A stretch of 50,470 nt of DNA from Marinomonas vulgaris. GTDB lineage: Bacteria > Pseudomonadota > Gammaproteobacteria > Pseudomonadales > Marinomonadaceae. The DNA lies in assembly GCF_018145875.1 (NCBI RefSeq), contig NZ_JAGSSV010000021.1:1-50470 (forward strand), written 5' to 3'. Both the position numbers and the translations under genes were made by a program. Below, piece by piece: positions 7,626-15,283 of the stretch; position 1 is the stretch's first letter; each line of letters begins with the position of its first letter. The notes beneath the pieces were generated by a model. It did no database searches. It saw only the letters and a program-made list of their open reading frames with translations, and had not been told where the DNA came from.

Positions 7626-9987
7626 CTAGCGGTCTTGCTGGAGTTTTGTTTTGCTCCTGCCATGCAGCCGGTTGAGATTTTGGCTTTGGGTTTGACTTTA
7701 CTGCTTTTTCTTTACTTGTTGTTCCGCTTGTTTTCTTCTTACTGACAGCATCGATTTGATCTTTCATTGGTAAATAGTCATTAGCATTAGCGTCACTGTC
7801 TGAAGAGATGGCATTTAAAATCATTGATGAAATTTCTGGGATAAGAACAACATCCTTAACGCCTCTAAAGCTTTGAATTTTCTTATTCGGCATGACCGGA
7901 TCGCCAGATACCAAGGCTGTACTCCATAAAGAAGCCAGCACTTCAGATGATTCTCCCAACTTTTTTGCACCATCGGGATAAAGTATGGCTAATTGGTCAT
8001 TCATGACAAACAAAACATCACCAAGCGTCTCTTCTCTATCTAAGAGAGGAAGCACCGCTTTCTTCACTAAATCGCTTGCCGCGTCAGAATATTTATCGAG
8101 TTTGGTGATTAATTCCGCTTTTGCTTCTTCTATACCCTGATTCTGATCTATTTCAAATTCTGTATCTTCCGATACACTTGGATCGTCGGGGTCGGCAAGA
8201 TCTAAGTTAGATGAAGGCTTTTCCTCCCGGGGTTTTGCTTTATCTTCATGAGCGGCAGAAGGCTTATTGGGCGGTTCTTTTTTCTTCGTGTCTGCATTAG
8301 ACGAGCCAGAGGTCTCTTTAACTCCAAATCCTTCAGCGGGAAAATCCAGACCAAAATCATCATCGTCATTGCCATTGTCATCGTCGTTTTGACTCATCTC
8401 GCTTGGCTTTGCGCTGTCAGTAGATTCTTCGTCGATTTCGCATGTGAGAATTAGAGTTTCAAAGCAGTCGTCGCTTGATTCGTCGTCGCTTGATTCATCG
8501 TCGCTTGATTCGTCGTCGCTTGATTCGTCGTTGCCTGATTCGTCGTTGCTTGATTCGTCGTTGCCTGATTCGTCGTTGCCTGATTCGTCGTTGCCTGATT
8601 CGTCGTTGCCTGATTCGTCGTTGCCTGATTCGTCGTCGCTTGATTCGTCGTTGCCTGATTCGTCGTTGCTTGATTCGTCGTTGCCTGATTCATCGTCGTT
8701 GTTTTTGATCTTATCCAGAATATCCGTTATTTCATCGCCAACAGCCCCACTCACTGTAGAGGGTGGCATACTGGTGAAAATAAGCTCTTGCGACTCAATC
8801 TTTAAAGCGAGCAACTTAATTGAACAGGGACTCCGGCCATCTTGAAGAACATCCGGGCAAACTTCCCAGTAGCGATAACTTGCAACCTCACCTGTCTCAT
8901 TGGAAACAAGCTCTTTTGGTACAGCAAAGCCCCTTTCAATAAGAATGTCTGCAAGCGTATCTGGATCACGAGGTATGCCAGGAGTTTTGTCTTTTGAAAT
9001 GAGATCATAGAGCGATTTAATCTGCTTCCATGTGATAAACACGCCTTGAGGCATGAACCATACATGTCCACCCGGTTCATTGACCTTCCACTCCCCCGTT
9101 TTGATTAAGCGGCGAATGGCATCGAACACATACCGTTCAACTGGAACACCGTAAGAGAACTCATCTATGTTCAATCGATTTTGTTTGATGTCACGAGAGA
9201 CACTTTCTTGATCGGCCTTGAGCATTATTTTAGTTACTGGCTGTGTAGAACTGGTTCCAGCAATCGCTTCTAGCATGGCCTCAAGAATTTCAGGGCCAGA
9301 CTCAGATAGGTACTCTAAAACGTTCGGCGGTAGTATCCGCTCAATAGCAAGTAAGGAAAATTGCTCATGCCTCTTGTGACGGTTATCGCGCCAACGAATA
9401 AAATAACGATCTACCCCATTCTGTTCAGCCCAACCATAAAGCGTGTTGGCATAAGGGTTCCATGACAGTGAGCCGTCATTGTTCGTTACAGAGACATCAG
9501 ACAAGGGCTTACCCACATCGTGAAGCAAACCAGAGAAGCAACTAGCTAAATGCCATCTTGGTTCATTGTTTCGTCTTTCGCGAGGCGACCCTTCCATAGA
9601 AAAGATGACGGCATCTGAAGATTGGGCAGCCCAGAACGCGACTTCTAGGCCATGTCTAAACAACCCTCCAGCACCTCGATGGTGGTGTGATTCTGAGGCT
9701 GGTAACAAATGTACAAACTCTGCATATCTTTTGACGACAGGCATGATTAGTCGTTCATGCTCATCTTTGTTAAAACCGAGTGCATTGCGAATACGTTCTA
9801 TCAGCTCACCTTGGCTATCTAACACCTTATCAACGGGAGCAACCGGCAAACCTTTGGCGAAAGGAGGATAACGAGGTATCTCTTCATCGTACCCCGCTGC
9901 TTCATCTTGCAGTGTTTGCTTCCCTTTCAGTTTGTTCGATTGAAAAAATAGGGATGCAATAGATCTGAAGCTCTTCAGTAACGCCAT
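7612..9987 (-). CDS. traI: MOBH-type conjugative relaxase TraI
   Basis: Relaxase that would nick oriT and lead the strand. The N-terminal TraI_2 domain has HHHRGAGG at residues 101-108 and an HD motif (GLLHDVGKP, residues 153-161), the marks of MOBH relaxases of SXT and IncA/C elements. A TraI_2_C-type region covers roughly residues 310-410 (GVFITWKQIKSLYDL; PDTLADILIERGF). Residues around 430-508 form a run of 15 DES-GN/SN/SD pentapeptides, then an acidic linker and a conserved C-terminal domain (about 640-740) before a basic tail. At 791 residues it is longer than the usual ~720, mostly because of the repeat. The ATG at 9987 has no strong ribosome site. Appears intact although traD and traE are broken. 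Confidence 0.88.
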   Translation of the reverse strand: MALLKSFRSIASLFFQSNKLKGKQTLQDEAAGYDEEIPRYPPFAKGLPVAPVDKVLDSQGELIERIRNALGFNKDEHERLIMPVVKRYAEFVHLLPASESHHHRGAGGLFRHGLEVAFWAAQSSDAVIFSMEGSPRERRNNEPRWHLASCFSGLLHDVGKPLSDVSVTNNDGSLSWNPYANTLYGWAEQNGVDRYFIRWRDNRHKRHEQFSLLAIERILPPNVLEYLSESGPEILEAMLEAIAGTSSTQPVTKIMLKADQESVSRDIKQNRLNIDEFSYGVPVERYVFDAIRRLIKTGEWKVNEPGGHVWFMPQGVFITWKQIKSLYDLISKDKTPGIPRDPDTLADILIERGFAVPKELVSNETGEVASYRYWEVCPDVLQDGRSPCSIKLLALKIESQELIFTSMPPSTVSGAVGDEITDILDKIKNNDDESGNDESSNDESGNDESSDDESGNDESGNDESGNDESGNDESGNDESSNDESGNDESSDDESSDDESSDDESSDDCFETLILTCEIDEESTDSAKPSEMSQNDDDNGNDDDDFGLDFPAEGFGVKETSGSSNADTKKKEPPNKPSAAHEDKAKPREEKPSSNLDLADPDDPSVSEDTEFEIDQNQGIEEAKAELITKLDKYSDAASDLVKKAVLPLLDREETLGDVLFVMNDQLAILYPDGAKKLGESSEVLASLWSTALVSGDPVMPNKKIQSFRGVKDVVLIPEISSMILNAISSDSDANANDYLPMKDQIDAVSKKKTSGTTSKEKAVKSNPKPKSQPAAWQEQNKTPARPLVKRA
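8467..8700 (-). repeat. 15-bp coding minisatellite in traI
   Basis: About 15 tandem copies of the unit GACGAATCAGGCAAC (minus strand), with variants, encode DESGN, DESSN and DESSD. Every frame is open across the array, which explains the spurious overlapping reading frames. The copy number is likely to vary between relatives. Confidence 0.9.
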
Positions 9988-10160
9988 GTAATCGTTCCAA
10001 AACAGAAAGTAATCGAAGGGTTAATATTCACAGATTTACTGACAAAAATTAAAACGCGCTTATAACCAAATTGGGAAATTAGAGCTTGCGGCATAAGCTT
10101 TAAATGAATTTAAACTTAGTTAAGTAGAAAAAAACGTCCTGACTGAATAGGAAAAACCGA

Positions 10161-10811
10161 ATGAAGCGAATAGCCATTTTAATGATTGGTGCGGCCATCG
10201 TGTCGGGGTGCGCCTCGAAAGATGTTGTCACTCACATAAACACAATAGAAGCTCAGAACAAAGAAACACAAATGAAGAGAACTTCACGCGATTCCACTCT
10301 ATCTTGGGAAAACATAGGACGAGGTGGTGCTGCATTAAGACAACCTGCATACGTCCATGTGCTAGGGGAAGGGAATTTAAAAGTACTTAGTAAAGACAGT
10401 GATATTCCAGAGGTCAACGCAAAGAACCCGTTCGAACCAAGCGATCTTATGGCTGTAATAGATGGCATTGACAAGAAAAGCTCTAACGCTACAAACCAGA
10501 CAAAGCATTCAATTAAGCAGTATTCATTATACGAACTTTCACGCTGGGAGCGCTTCTGTGATCAAGGTAAAGGCATGGATGAAGACGATTGGATGTTCGT
10601 TACAAACAATGGCGGAGAAAGCGGCTTGCCAGAGATCTATTCCGGTAGCTGTAAGTCACCCGGTCACAACTATGACGACTACTTAGATGCTTGGGTTGGC
10701 TTCTGTACCGGCTCAACTATAGAACCGTATCAACGTGCCATTGTTCGTGAAAGTGTACGTCCAAAAACGAAGGTAAACCCATGCAAAAAATTAAACCTAC
10801 AGACAAAGTAA
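10161..10811 (+). CDS. Predicted lipoprotein of the transfer region
   Basis: A 216-residue protein with a clear lipoprotein signal: MKRIAILMIGAAIVSGC, lipobox VSGC with the modified cysteine at position 17, no aspartate at +2, so outer-membrane sorting is expected. The mature part has three more cysteines (RFCDQ, SGSC, GFCTG), and another near the C terminus, that could form disulfides. I do not recognise the family. It is divergent from traI, preceded by AGGA at good spacing, and overlaps the next gene by 31 bp. A role in mating-channel assembly or exclusion is conjecture. Confidence 0.65.
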   Translation: MKRIAILMIGAAIVSGCASKDVVTHINTIEAQNKETQMKRTSRDSTLSWENIGRGGAALRQPAYVHVLGEGNLKVLSKDSDIPEVNAKNPFEPSDLMAVIDGIDKKSSNATNQTKHSIKQYSLYELSRWERFCDQGKGMDEDDWMFVTNNGGESGLPEIYSGSCKSPGHNYDDYLDAWVGFCTGSTIEPYQRAIVRESVRPKTKVNPCKKLNLQTK

Positions 10812-11020
10812 TCACATACAAAAGCGAGTTGGAGCGAAAGGCAGAACTGAGCAATTCACTTCTTATTATGCTGGAAGAAGCCGCTACTCGACAGTCATGC
10901 GAAGAAGCAGCCTGTGTAATAACTGGTGTCTTAAAAAACCTATCTAATGATTTTAGTGAGATTAAGTCGTCCGTTGATTTTTGGGAGTCTCTTACTGGAA
11001 GCAATTTAGAGAAGACTTAA
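10781..11020 (+). CDS. Small hypothetical protein coupled to the lipoprotein gene
   Basis: This 79-residue helical soluble protein starts inside the end of the lipoprotein gene (ATG 10781, upstream GAAGGTAAACCC), a sign of translational coupling. It has two cysteines (QSCEEAAC) and no membrane segment. I do not recognise it. A 28-bp perfect palindrome follows 40 bp downstream and may terminate the pair. Confidence 0.5.
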   Translation: MQKIKPTDKVITYKSELERKAELSNSLLIMLEEAATRQSCEEAACVITGVLKNLSNDFSEIKSSVDFWESLTGSNLEKT

Positions 11021-11059
11021 GCTGTCATAGACACCTTACCAAAGTACTTATAGAAGGGT

Positions 11060-11087
11060 ATGACACTTAGCTTAAGCTAAGTGTCAT
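11060..11087. repeat. Perfect 28-bp palindrome downstream of the lipoprotein operon
   Basis: The left arm is ATGACACTTAGCTT and the right arm is its exact complement, with no loop. No T-tract follows, so it may be an operator as well as a hairpin. The arm ATGACACTTA is identical to the first ten bases of the second AbiEi operator. Confidence 0.7.
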
Positions 11088-11273
11088 CACATTATTAGCT
11101 GTATTACCAATAGGCTTAGGATAAAACAAGCTCATGATTTGTCTTGAATTTTACTCTTGGTTTCTGCTTCAGCCTTATCATTAGCTTCGACTTTGGCTTC
11201 AGCCTTCAATTAAAAAGCCATATTATTGCTCTTAATTCATTAATGCAGCCTGGTACCTCGTGCATAAAACTTA

Positions 11274-11360
11274 GGAAAAATGCGAACAAGTCGTTCCCAT
11301 GCGACAATTCATTTTTAACCTTCGAGCCTGAACACGTCCTATCGTCCTCACTGATTTTGA
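11274..11360 (+). mobile_element. Degraded left end of an IS5-family element
   Basis: GGAAAAATGCGAACAAG at 11274 aligns without gaps with the IS5 left end at 17631 (GGGGAGATACGAATAAG), and the similarity runs on through ACAATTCATTTT and AACCTTCGAG into what were the first codons of the transposase. The start codon and frame are lost. The rest of 11088-11418 holds no gene that I can support. Confidence 0.6.
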
Positions 11361-11418
11361 CAGTATTATGAGAAATTATGTGTTCTTATATAAGAATGAT
11401 TCGATTAAAAATACATTT

Positions 11419-12708
11419 TTATGGTTTGAGAGTTTCAACTGTTTCTACCAAGGTATTAATACTTGAGTTAACACCTTCAATTGCCTCTGAAACGTGCTCT
11501 ATGGACTCTTGACCCTTACTTGCCGTCACATTTATTTCTCTTAAACCTGAATCTATCTGTTCAATAAGAACAGCATTTTTTTTGACTACTTCTCCTATAT
11601 CGGATGTAGCAGTTGAGGTTCTTGCTGCTAACGTTCTCACTTCATCTGCGACTACCGCAAAGCCTCTGCCAGAGGTTCCTGCTCTTGCAGCCTCTATTGC
11701 GGCATTGAGCGCCAACAAATTTGTTTGCTCTGCAATTGAGCGTATTATTGTGACAATTTCCTGAATATTTTTAGAGTTGTTACTCAACTCTTGTCCAACC
11801 TCTGTGGTGTTTTTAACTTCCGCGGTAATCTGTGAGCTGGTTTGTACGCTGCTTTGCAATTCTTGCATAGCCGTTGCAGTAAGTGACGATGTGCTTTCAG
11901 AGGTCTGAGTAGCCAAAAGGACAGTATCAAGAGCGCTGTTAACGCGCTCTGATATATCTGTCGCAAATTTAATGACTTTATGAACTTCACCATTTTCGTT
12001 TAAAATTGGATTGTAAGTTGCTTCTAACCAGACTTTTTTTCCAGATGAGTTTACCCTACAGAAGCGCCCAGACTGGTATTCTCCTTGGGCAAGCTTTTTC
12101 CAGAACAGAGGGTTGTCCTTATAAAAACTATCGTCACAGAAAATGCGGTGATGTTTGCCTTTTAGATCGTTTAACTGATAGCCCATTACATTCAAAAAGT
12201 TCTGGTTAGCATTAAGGATAGTGCCATCTGGCGTGAATTCTATCACTGCTTGAGAACGGTCAAGAGCCGTAAAAACAGCATCACGCGTTTCGGCCGCATG
12301 ATATTGATCGGTAATATCAAAGGCAAGTTTTGCAATCCTATAAACTCTGCCATTAACATCTTTTATAGGTATATAACGAGCACCAACGTAAATGATTTTT
12401 TTGTTTTTCGTTAGGTACTTAAAAGTGTCACGTTCAGACTTTCCTGCAATAAGGTTTCGCCAAAATGTGCTGTATTCAGGGGAGGATGCATAATCAGCTT
12501 CAACCAATGTCCGGTGGTGTACGCCTAGTAGTTCTTCCTTGTTGTACCCCATAAAGTCAGAAAAATTTTGACTTACTTCAAGAATGTGCCCATCACTGTT
12601 AAAAATTACAAGTGCGGTTTCATCAAGGAGTGCATTCAATAGCAATTTATCATCGGACAATTCATTACTATCTGTAATCGGGGAAGGCTTCTTCATAAAA
12701 CCAAACAT
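11419..12708 (-). CDS. Soluble PAS-PAS methyl-accepting chemotaxis protein
   Basis: Cytoplasmic chemoreceptor with two PAS domains (about residues 25-130 and 145-250 of this form) and a short MCP signalling domain whose hairpin tip ([18 protein letters not shown]) is intact. No transmembrane or HAMP segment is present, as in BdlA-type receptors that link redox or other cytosolic signals to motility or biofilm dispersal. I chose ATG 12708 ([10 protein letters not shown]) because AGAGAGAATACTAACC precedes it; the longer frame would need a TTG at 12756 with no ribosome site. The C terminus ends soon after the signalling tip, so the distal methylation helix is short. The ligand is unknown. The gap 12709-12999 holds no gene. 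Confidence 0.85.
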   Translation of the reverse strand: MFGFMKKPSPITDSNELSDDKLLLNALLDETALVIFNSDGHILEVSQNFSDFMGYNKEELLGVHHRTLVEADYASSPEYSTFWRNLIAGKSERDTFKYLTKNKKIIYVGARYIPIKDVNGRVYRIAKLAFDITDQYHAAETRDAVFTALDRSQAVIEFTPDGTILNANQNFLNVMGYQLNDLKGKHHRIFCDDSFYKDNPLFWKKLAQGEYQSGRFCRVNSSGKKVWLEATYNPILNENGEVHKVIKFATDISERVNSALDTVLLATQTSESTSSLTATAMQELQSSVQTSSQITAEVKNTTEVGQELSNNSKNIQEIVTIIRSIAEQTNLLALNAAIEAARAGTSGRGFAVVADEVRTLAARTSTATSDIGEVVKKNAVLIEQIDSGLREINVTASKGQESIEHVSEAIEGVNSSINTLVETVETLKP

Positions 12709-12999
12709 GGTTAGTATTCTCTCTTGTAGAAATAGTTTAAGTTTCGTATTGATCAAAAGAAAGTTGTATCAAAACCTATGCTCTGATGGTGTCGCAACTA
12801 GACACGACTTTATGACAACTATCCTTGTTATACTTAACTGTAAGGACCATACCATTATTTTTTAATGGCTAAAAACTAATATATGATATAGCGTACTTCA
12901 CAGTTCATTACTAATCCTAACAGATATATTATTTCATATATGTAAATTTAAGTATCTGATTGATCTGCAACAGACTACCAAAGTATCAAGTAATTTTTT

Positions 13000-13353
13000 C
13001 TATTTCTCACTATGTACGATAAGGTTTCCTTGGTTAAAGGCTTCTGCGGTAATTGGCTTGCTGACATAATACCCTTGCCCAAAATCGCATTGGAACTCTT
13101 CCAACAATTGCCACTGCTTCCTAGTCTCGATACCTTCCGCAAGTGTCTTAATATTAAGCTTATGTACCATAGCAATGATGGCCTCTACAATTTTCTGGTC
13201 ATCTTCATTGCTTTCAAGCTCAATAATAAAGCTACGATCAATTTTTAGCATATTGACGGGGAGCTGTTTTAATTGGGATAAAGATGAATAACCCGTGCCA
13301 AAATCATCAATACCAAGGAAAGTCAGTGATGAAAATGTACTGTTAGTTGACAC
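13000..13353 (-). pseudogene. EAL-domain phosphodiesterase, C-terminal fragment
   Basis: The fragment holds the second half of a c-di-GMP phosphodiesterase EAL domain: IDDFGTGYSSL, LKIDRSF, LAEGIE and a final GYYVSKP. The EAL motif itself and half of the metal and substrate ligands are missing, so it cannot be active. The only start is a GTG just before the conserved region, and the homology stops at a junction marked by the hairpin at 13363-13392. Confidence 0.85.
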
Positions 13354-13362
13354 ATAAGGGCC

Positions 13363-13392
13363 CAGACTCCCCTACTTATGTAGGGGAGTCTG
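13363..13392. repeat. 13-bp perfect stem with TTAT loop
   Basis: CAGACTCCCCTAC / GTAGGGGAGTCTG. It lies exactly between the broken EAL gene and a 43-codon frame whose stop codon is inside the stem. It could be a terminator without T-tract or the end of a mobile element. Confidence 0.75.
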
Positions 13393-13503
13393 TTGGTTAC
13401 GGTCGAAGAAGTCGGTATCTTTAAAGTGGTCACCGCGGCCTCTAAGAATAATATCAATCCAGCGGTCTAGTTTTTGAGACGGATAGGTGTAGATAGCAGA
13501 CAT
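13372..13503 (-). CDS. Possible 43-residue protein, perhaps a fragment
   Basis: The frame starts with an ATG inside a CATGTGAAAG half-site and reads MSAIYTYPSQKLDRWIDIIL, then RGRGDHFKDTDFFDRN. The composition looks like real protein and the last codons fold into the hairpin stem. There is no ribosome site. I do not recognise it; it may be the tail of a larger gene. Confidence 0.3.
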   Translation of the reverse strand: MSAIYTYPSQKLDRWIDIILRGRGDHFKDTDFFDRNQQTPLHK

Positions 13504-13563
13504 GTGAAAGATTCAATTCTTATCCGATCTGTTGCCTTTACTTAAACCTTTTACTCTGCACTC

Positions 13564-13583
13564 TTGGCTTGGCTTGGCTTGGT
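13564..13583. repeat. Pentanucleotide repeat (TTGGC)4
   Basis: Four tandem TTGGC units lie upstream of the decayed zinc-ribbon gene. A simple repeat without a known role. Confidence 0.7.
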
Positions 13584-13647
13584 AAGAATGTGGTTGGTTT
13601 AGACGCCTACAAATAAAGGGATCAAAAAGTTTTTTGAGGATATAAAA

Positions 13648-13885
13648 ATGAGTTCTGTAAAAACTTTTGATGGCAATCGTGGCAAGCCTATAGACTTAAA
13701 AAAATCGGAGCGAAAGGCAAAAAATGCCTCGACGTGTCCTAAATGAGATGCCCAGATGGTAAAGCTGAAAGAAAAACCAAAGGACGACAAAAAAGCCTCT
13801 TATTTTTTGGGGGTGTTCAAATTATCCCAAATACACCGAAAAAAAGCCGGTTACGCCCAAAAAGACAAAAAATCGTACTGAATGA
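13648..13885 (+). pseudogene. Decayed small topoisomerase-type zinc-ribbon protein
   Basis: The frame opens well (GAGGATATAAAA then ATG) and reads MSSVKTFDGNRGKPIDLKKS to STCPK, where TGA at 13744 stands in place of the second cysteine of CPxC. Reading on gives DAQMVKLKEKPK, and after removing one T from the run 13803-13808 it gives YFWGCSNYPK, the second half of a topoisomerase C-terminal zinc ribbon; the last cysteine is tyrosine. So there is one nonsense change, one frameshift and one missing ligand. The original protein would have been about 78 residues. Confidence 0.7.
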
Positions 13886-14101
13886 ATCATTCTAAGCAGC
13901 CTTTCTTCTCATAGTATCCGGGGAGAAAGGCCACTTGCCCAAGCCTCAACAATCCATAAGCACTTCACACCTCGCATCTAGTTAATTCTAAGCCAGCTAT
14001 ATCGGTAAGGCTTCCCGATAAGCATTATTTTGTAAAAAATATAGCATCTTTTTATGATTTTTTAGGTTTAATTTATGATACGATGATTGCTCAAAAAAAG
14101 A

Positions 14102-14131
14102 GGTGTATCGCTCTTCGACCTTCGATACACC
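14102..14131. repeat. Hairpin upstream of the 47-residue gene
   Basis: GGTGTATCG and CGATACACC enclose a 12-base loop. It lies 32 bp upstream of the small gene at 14164 and could be a terminator or leader structure. Apart from this I see nothing in 13886-14163. Confidence 0.5.
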
Positions 14132-14163
14132 CCGTTTAGCATAACCAAATCTGGAGAAATGAT

Positions 14164-14307
14164 ATGCAAGTAGAGAATACTAACAGAAACAATGTGGCAC
14201 TTGTTGAGTTTATGAGCTGGTCATTGAAGAAACGACAGGAATTTATCGCGATTTCAATGCCAAACACACCAAAGTTCATCAAGCGCTCACTACTAAAGCC
14301 TTCTTAG
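14164..14307 (+). CDS. Small basic hypothetical protein (47 residues)
   Basis: The ATG is preceded by GGAGAAATGAT, a good ribosome site. It encodes MQVENTNRNNVALVEFMSWS followed by a basic tail ending KRSLLKPS. No family is recognised. It is followed by the next small gene 19 bp downstream in the same direction, so the two probably form one unit. Confidence 0.45.
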   Translation: MQVENTNRNNVALVEFMSWSLKKRQEFIAISMPNTPKFIKRSLLKPS

Positions 14308-14326
14308 ATGGAGGAAGGATTTCGCT

Positions 14327-14599
14327 ATGTCTGTACAGATAATAGACTCGAAAGGTAAGAATCATCACGAGATTTTTAAAGGAAGCATAATCCATAAGGA
14401 CAGTAATAAAATCATATTGGTTGTATTGCTGGAAGGGTTAGACCAAAAGGCCAGAGAGTGCATAGAGGAAGATGAAGGTATAACAGTATTGACGGATGAT
14501 GGCCCCAAGAAAACAAAAAGGCATCACATTCAAGATTCTTACACATCTGGATTTTCAGGTGTAGCAGACGGTCAATACGTTGTGGAATTTGAGATCTGA
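14327..14599 (+). CDS. Hypothetical protein (90 residues)
   Basis: A soluble, mixed alpha/beta protein with an ATG at 14327 behind GGAGGAAGG. It begins MSVQIIDSKGKNHHEIFKGS and ends in a short beta-rich GQYVVEFEI. I do not recognise the family. A 15-bp hairpin starts 7 bp after its stop codon and is probably its terminator. Confidence 0.6.
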   Translation: MSVQIIDSKGKNHHEIFKGSIIHKDSNKIILVVLLEGLDQKARECIEEDEGITVLTDDGPKKTKRHHIQDSYTSGFSGVADGQYVVEFEI

Positions 14600-14605
14600 G
14601 GGTTT

Positions 14606-14641
14606 GAAGCTCAATCTTTCACATGAGAAAGATTGAGCTTC
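14606..14641. terminator. 15-bp perfect hairpin containing a variant of the parA-region palindrome
   Basis: GAAGCTCAATCTTTC, loop ACATGA, then the exact complement. The centre CTTTCACATGAGAAAG differs by one base from the CTTTCACATGTGAAAG sites. It may be both a terminator and a binding site. Confidence 0.6.
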
Positions 14642-14644
14642 AAG

Positions 14645-14720
14645 TATGGCTTACGCCATTTCACACATTATAAGAACTATGTCGCTACTCTTAATATATC
14701 AATATGGCTTACGCCATTTC
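14645..14720. repeat. Direct repeat of TATGGCTTACGCCATTTC
   Basis: Two identical 18-bp copies at 14645-14662 and 14703-14720, 58 bp apart. Each contains the small palindrome ATGGC-TTAC-GCCAT. Role unknown. Confidence 0.75.
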
Positions 14721-14746
14721 GTGCAAGACCTAGGATAGTTCAATTT

Positions 14747-14962
14747 TCAGGGTTCTTCAATGTGGTTTACTGGTCGATTTATAATGCGATTCACAGTTTC
14801 ATGTTCGTCGTCTTTCACTAGATAAACTAGGCCATCAATGCACAAAAACGAAGCTTTACCTCCATGTTTCTTAATAATTTTTTTGTTGCGCCTAAAAATA
14901 ATGACGGCCACCGCCAATATATAAAACAACATTAATGCAGACGAAACATAAACACTGTACAT
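14747..14962 (-). CDS. Small single-pass membrane protein (71 residues)
   Basis: One N-terminal membrane helix (SALMLFYILAVAVIIF) is followed by a strongly basic RRNKKIIKKHGGK patch and a short cytoplasmic tail. The ribosome site AGGGGAG lies 7 bases before the ATG. No family is recognised. It lies downstream of the partition operon in the same direction. Confidence 0.55.
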   Translation of the reverse strand: MYSVYVSSALMLFYILAVAVIIFRRNKKIIKKHGGKASFLCIDGLVYLVKDDEHETVNRIINRPVNHIEEP

Positions 14963-14996
14963 AGCACTCTCCCCTAGTCTCGCTATAAGAACGCCC

Positions 14997-15275
14997 TTAA
15001 ACCATAGATTTTATGTAAAACTTAAAGAACTCATCACGATCTATAATGCCCCAATCCGCCAAAATGTAATAGCCTACAGCACCTCTATTACCATCAGCCT
15101 CACGAACAAACATTATCCTCATACCAAAACACGCACGTAAGGCCGCCAGCTGCCTCTTGAGTGTAGATTCTGGAATATTAGTCTCATGATGCAAGTACGA
15201 CAGCGTTGGCCTCTCCACCTTCGACAGCGCGTTTATGATATCGAACTTTCTCTTTATATCATTCGATACTTCCAT
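14997..15275 (-). CDS. Winged-helix DNA-binding protein of the par operon
   Basis: A 92-residue protein with a helix-turn-helix of winged type (RPTLSYLHHETNIPESTLKRQ, then an LRACFGMRI strand). It starts 8 bp after parB behind AGGAGACAG, so it is the third gene of the parA-parB operon. It probably regulates plasmid genes; the target is unknown. Confidence 0.7.
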   Translation of the reverse strand: MEVSNDIKRKFDIINALSKVERPTLSYLHHETNIPESTLKRQLAALRACFGMRIMFVREADGNRGAVGYYILADWGIIDRDEFFKFYIKSMV

Positions 15276-15283
15276 TCTGTCTC

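Noticed and set aside
8467..8700. CRISPR-like regular repeats
   Set aside because: Units are contiguous 15-bp coding repeats without unique spacers, and no cas gene is present.
8444..8845. Several long overlapping reading frames, including tandem NQATT and DSSLP proteins
   Set aside because: They are frame shadows of the 15-bp repeat inside traI on the minus strand; a unit divisible by three keeps all frames open.
13744..13746. Possible selenocysteine codon in the CPK-TGA motif
   Set aside because: The same gene has a frameshift and another lost cysteine, and no SECIS-like hairpin is placed right after the TGA; decay is simpler.
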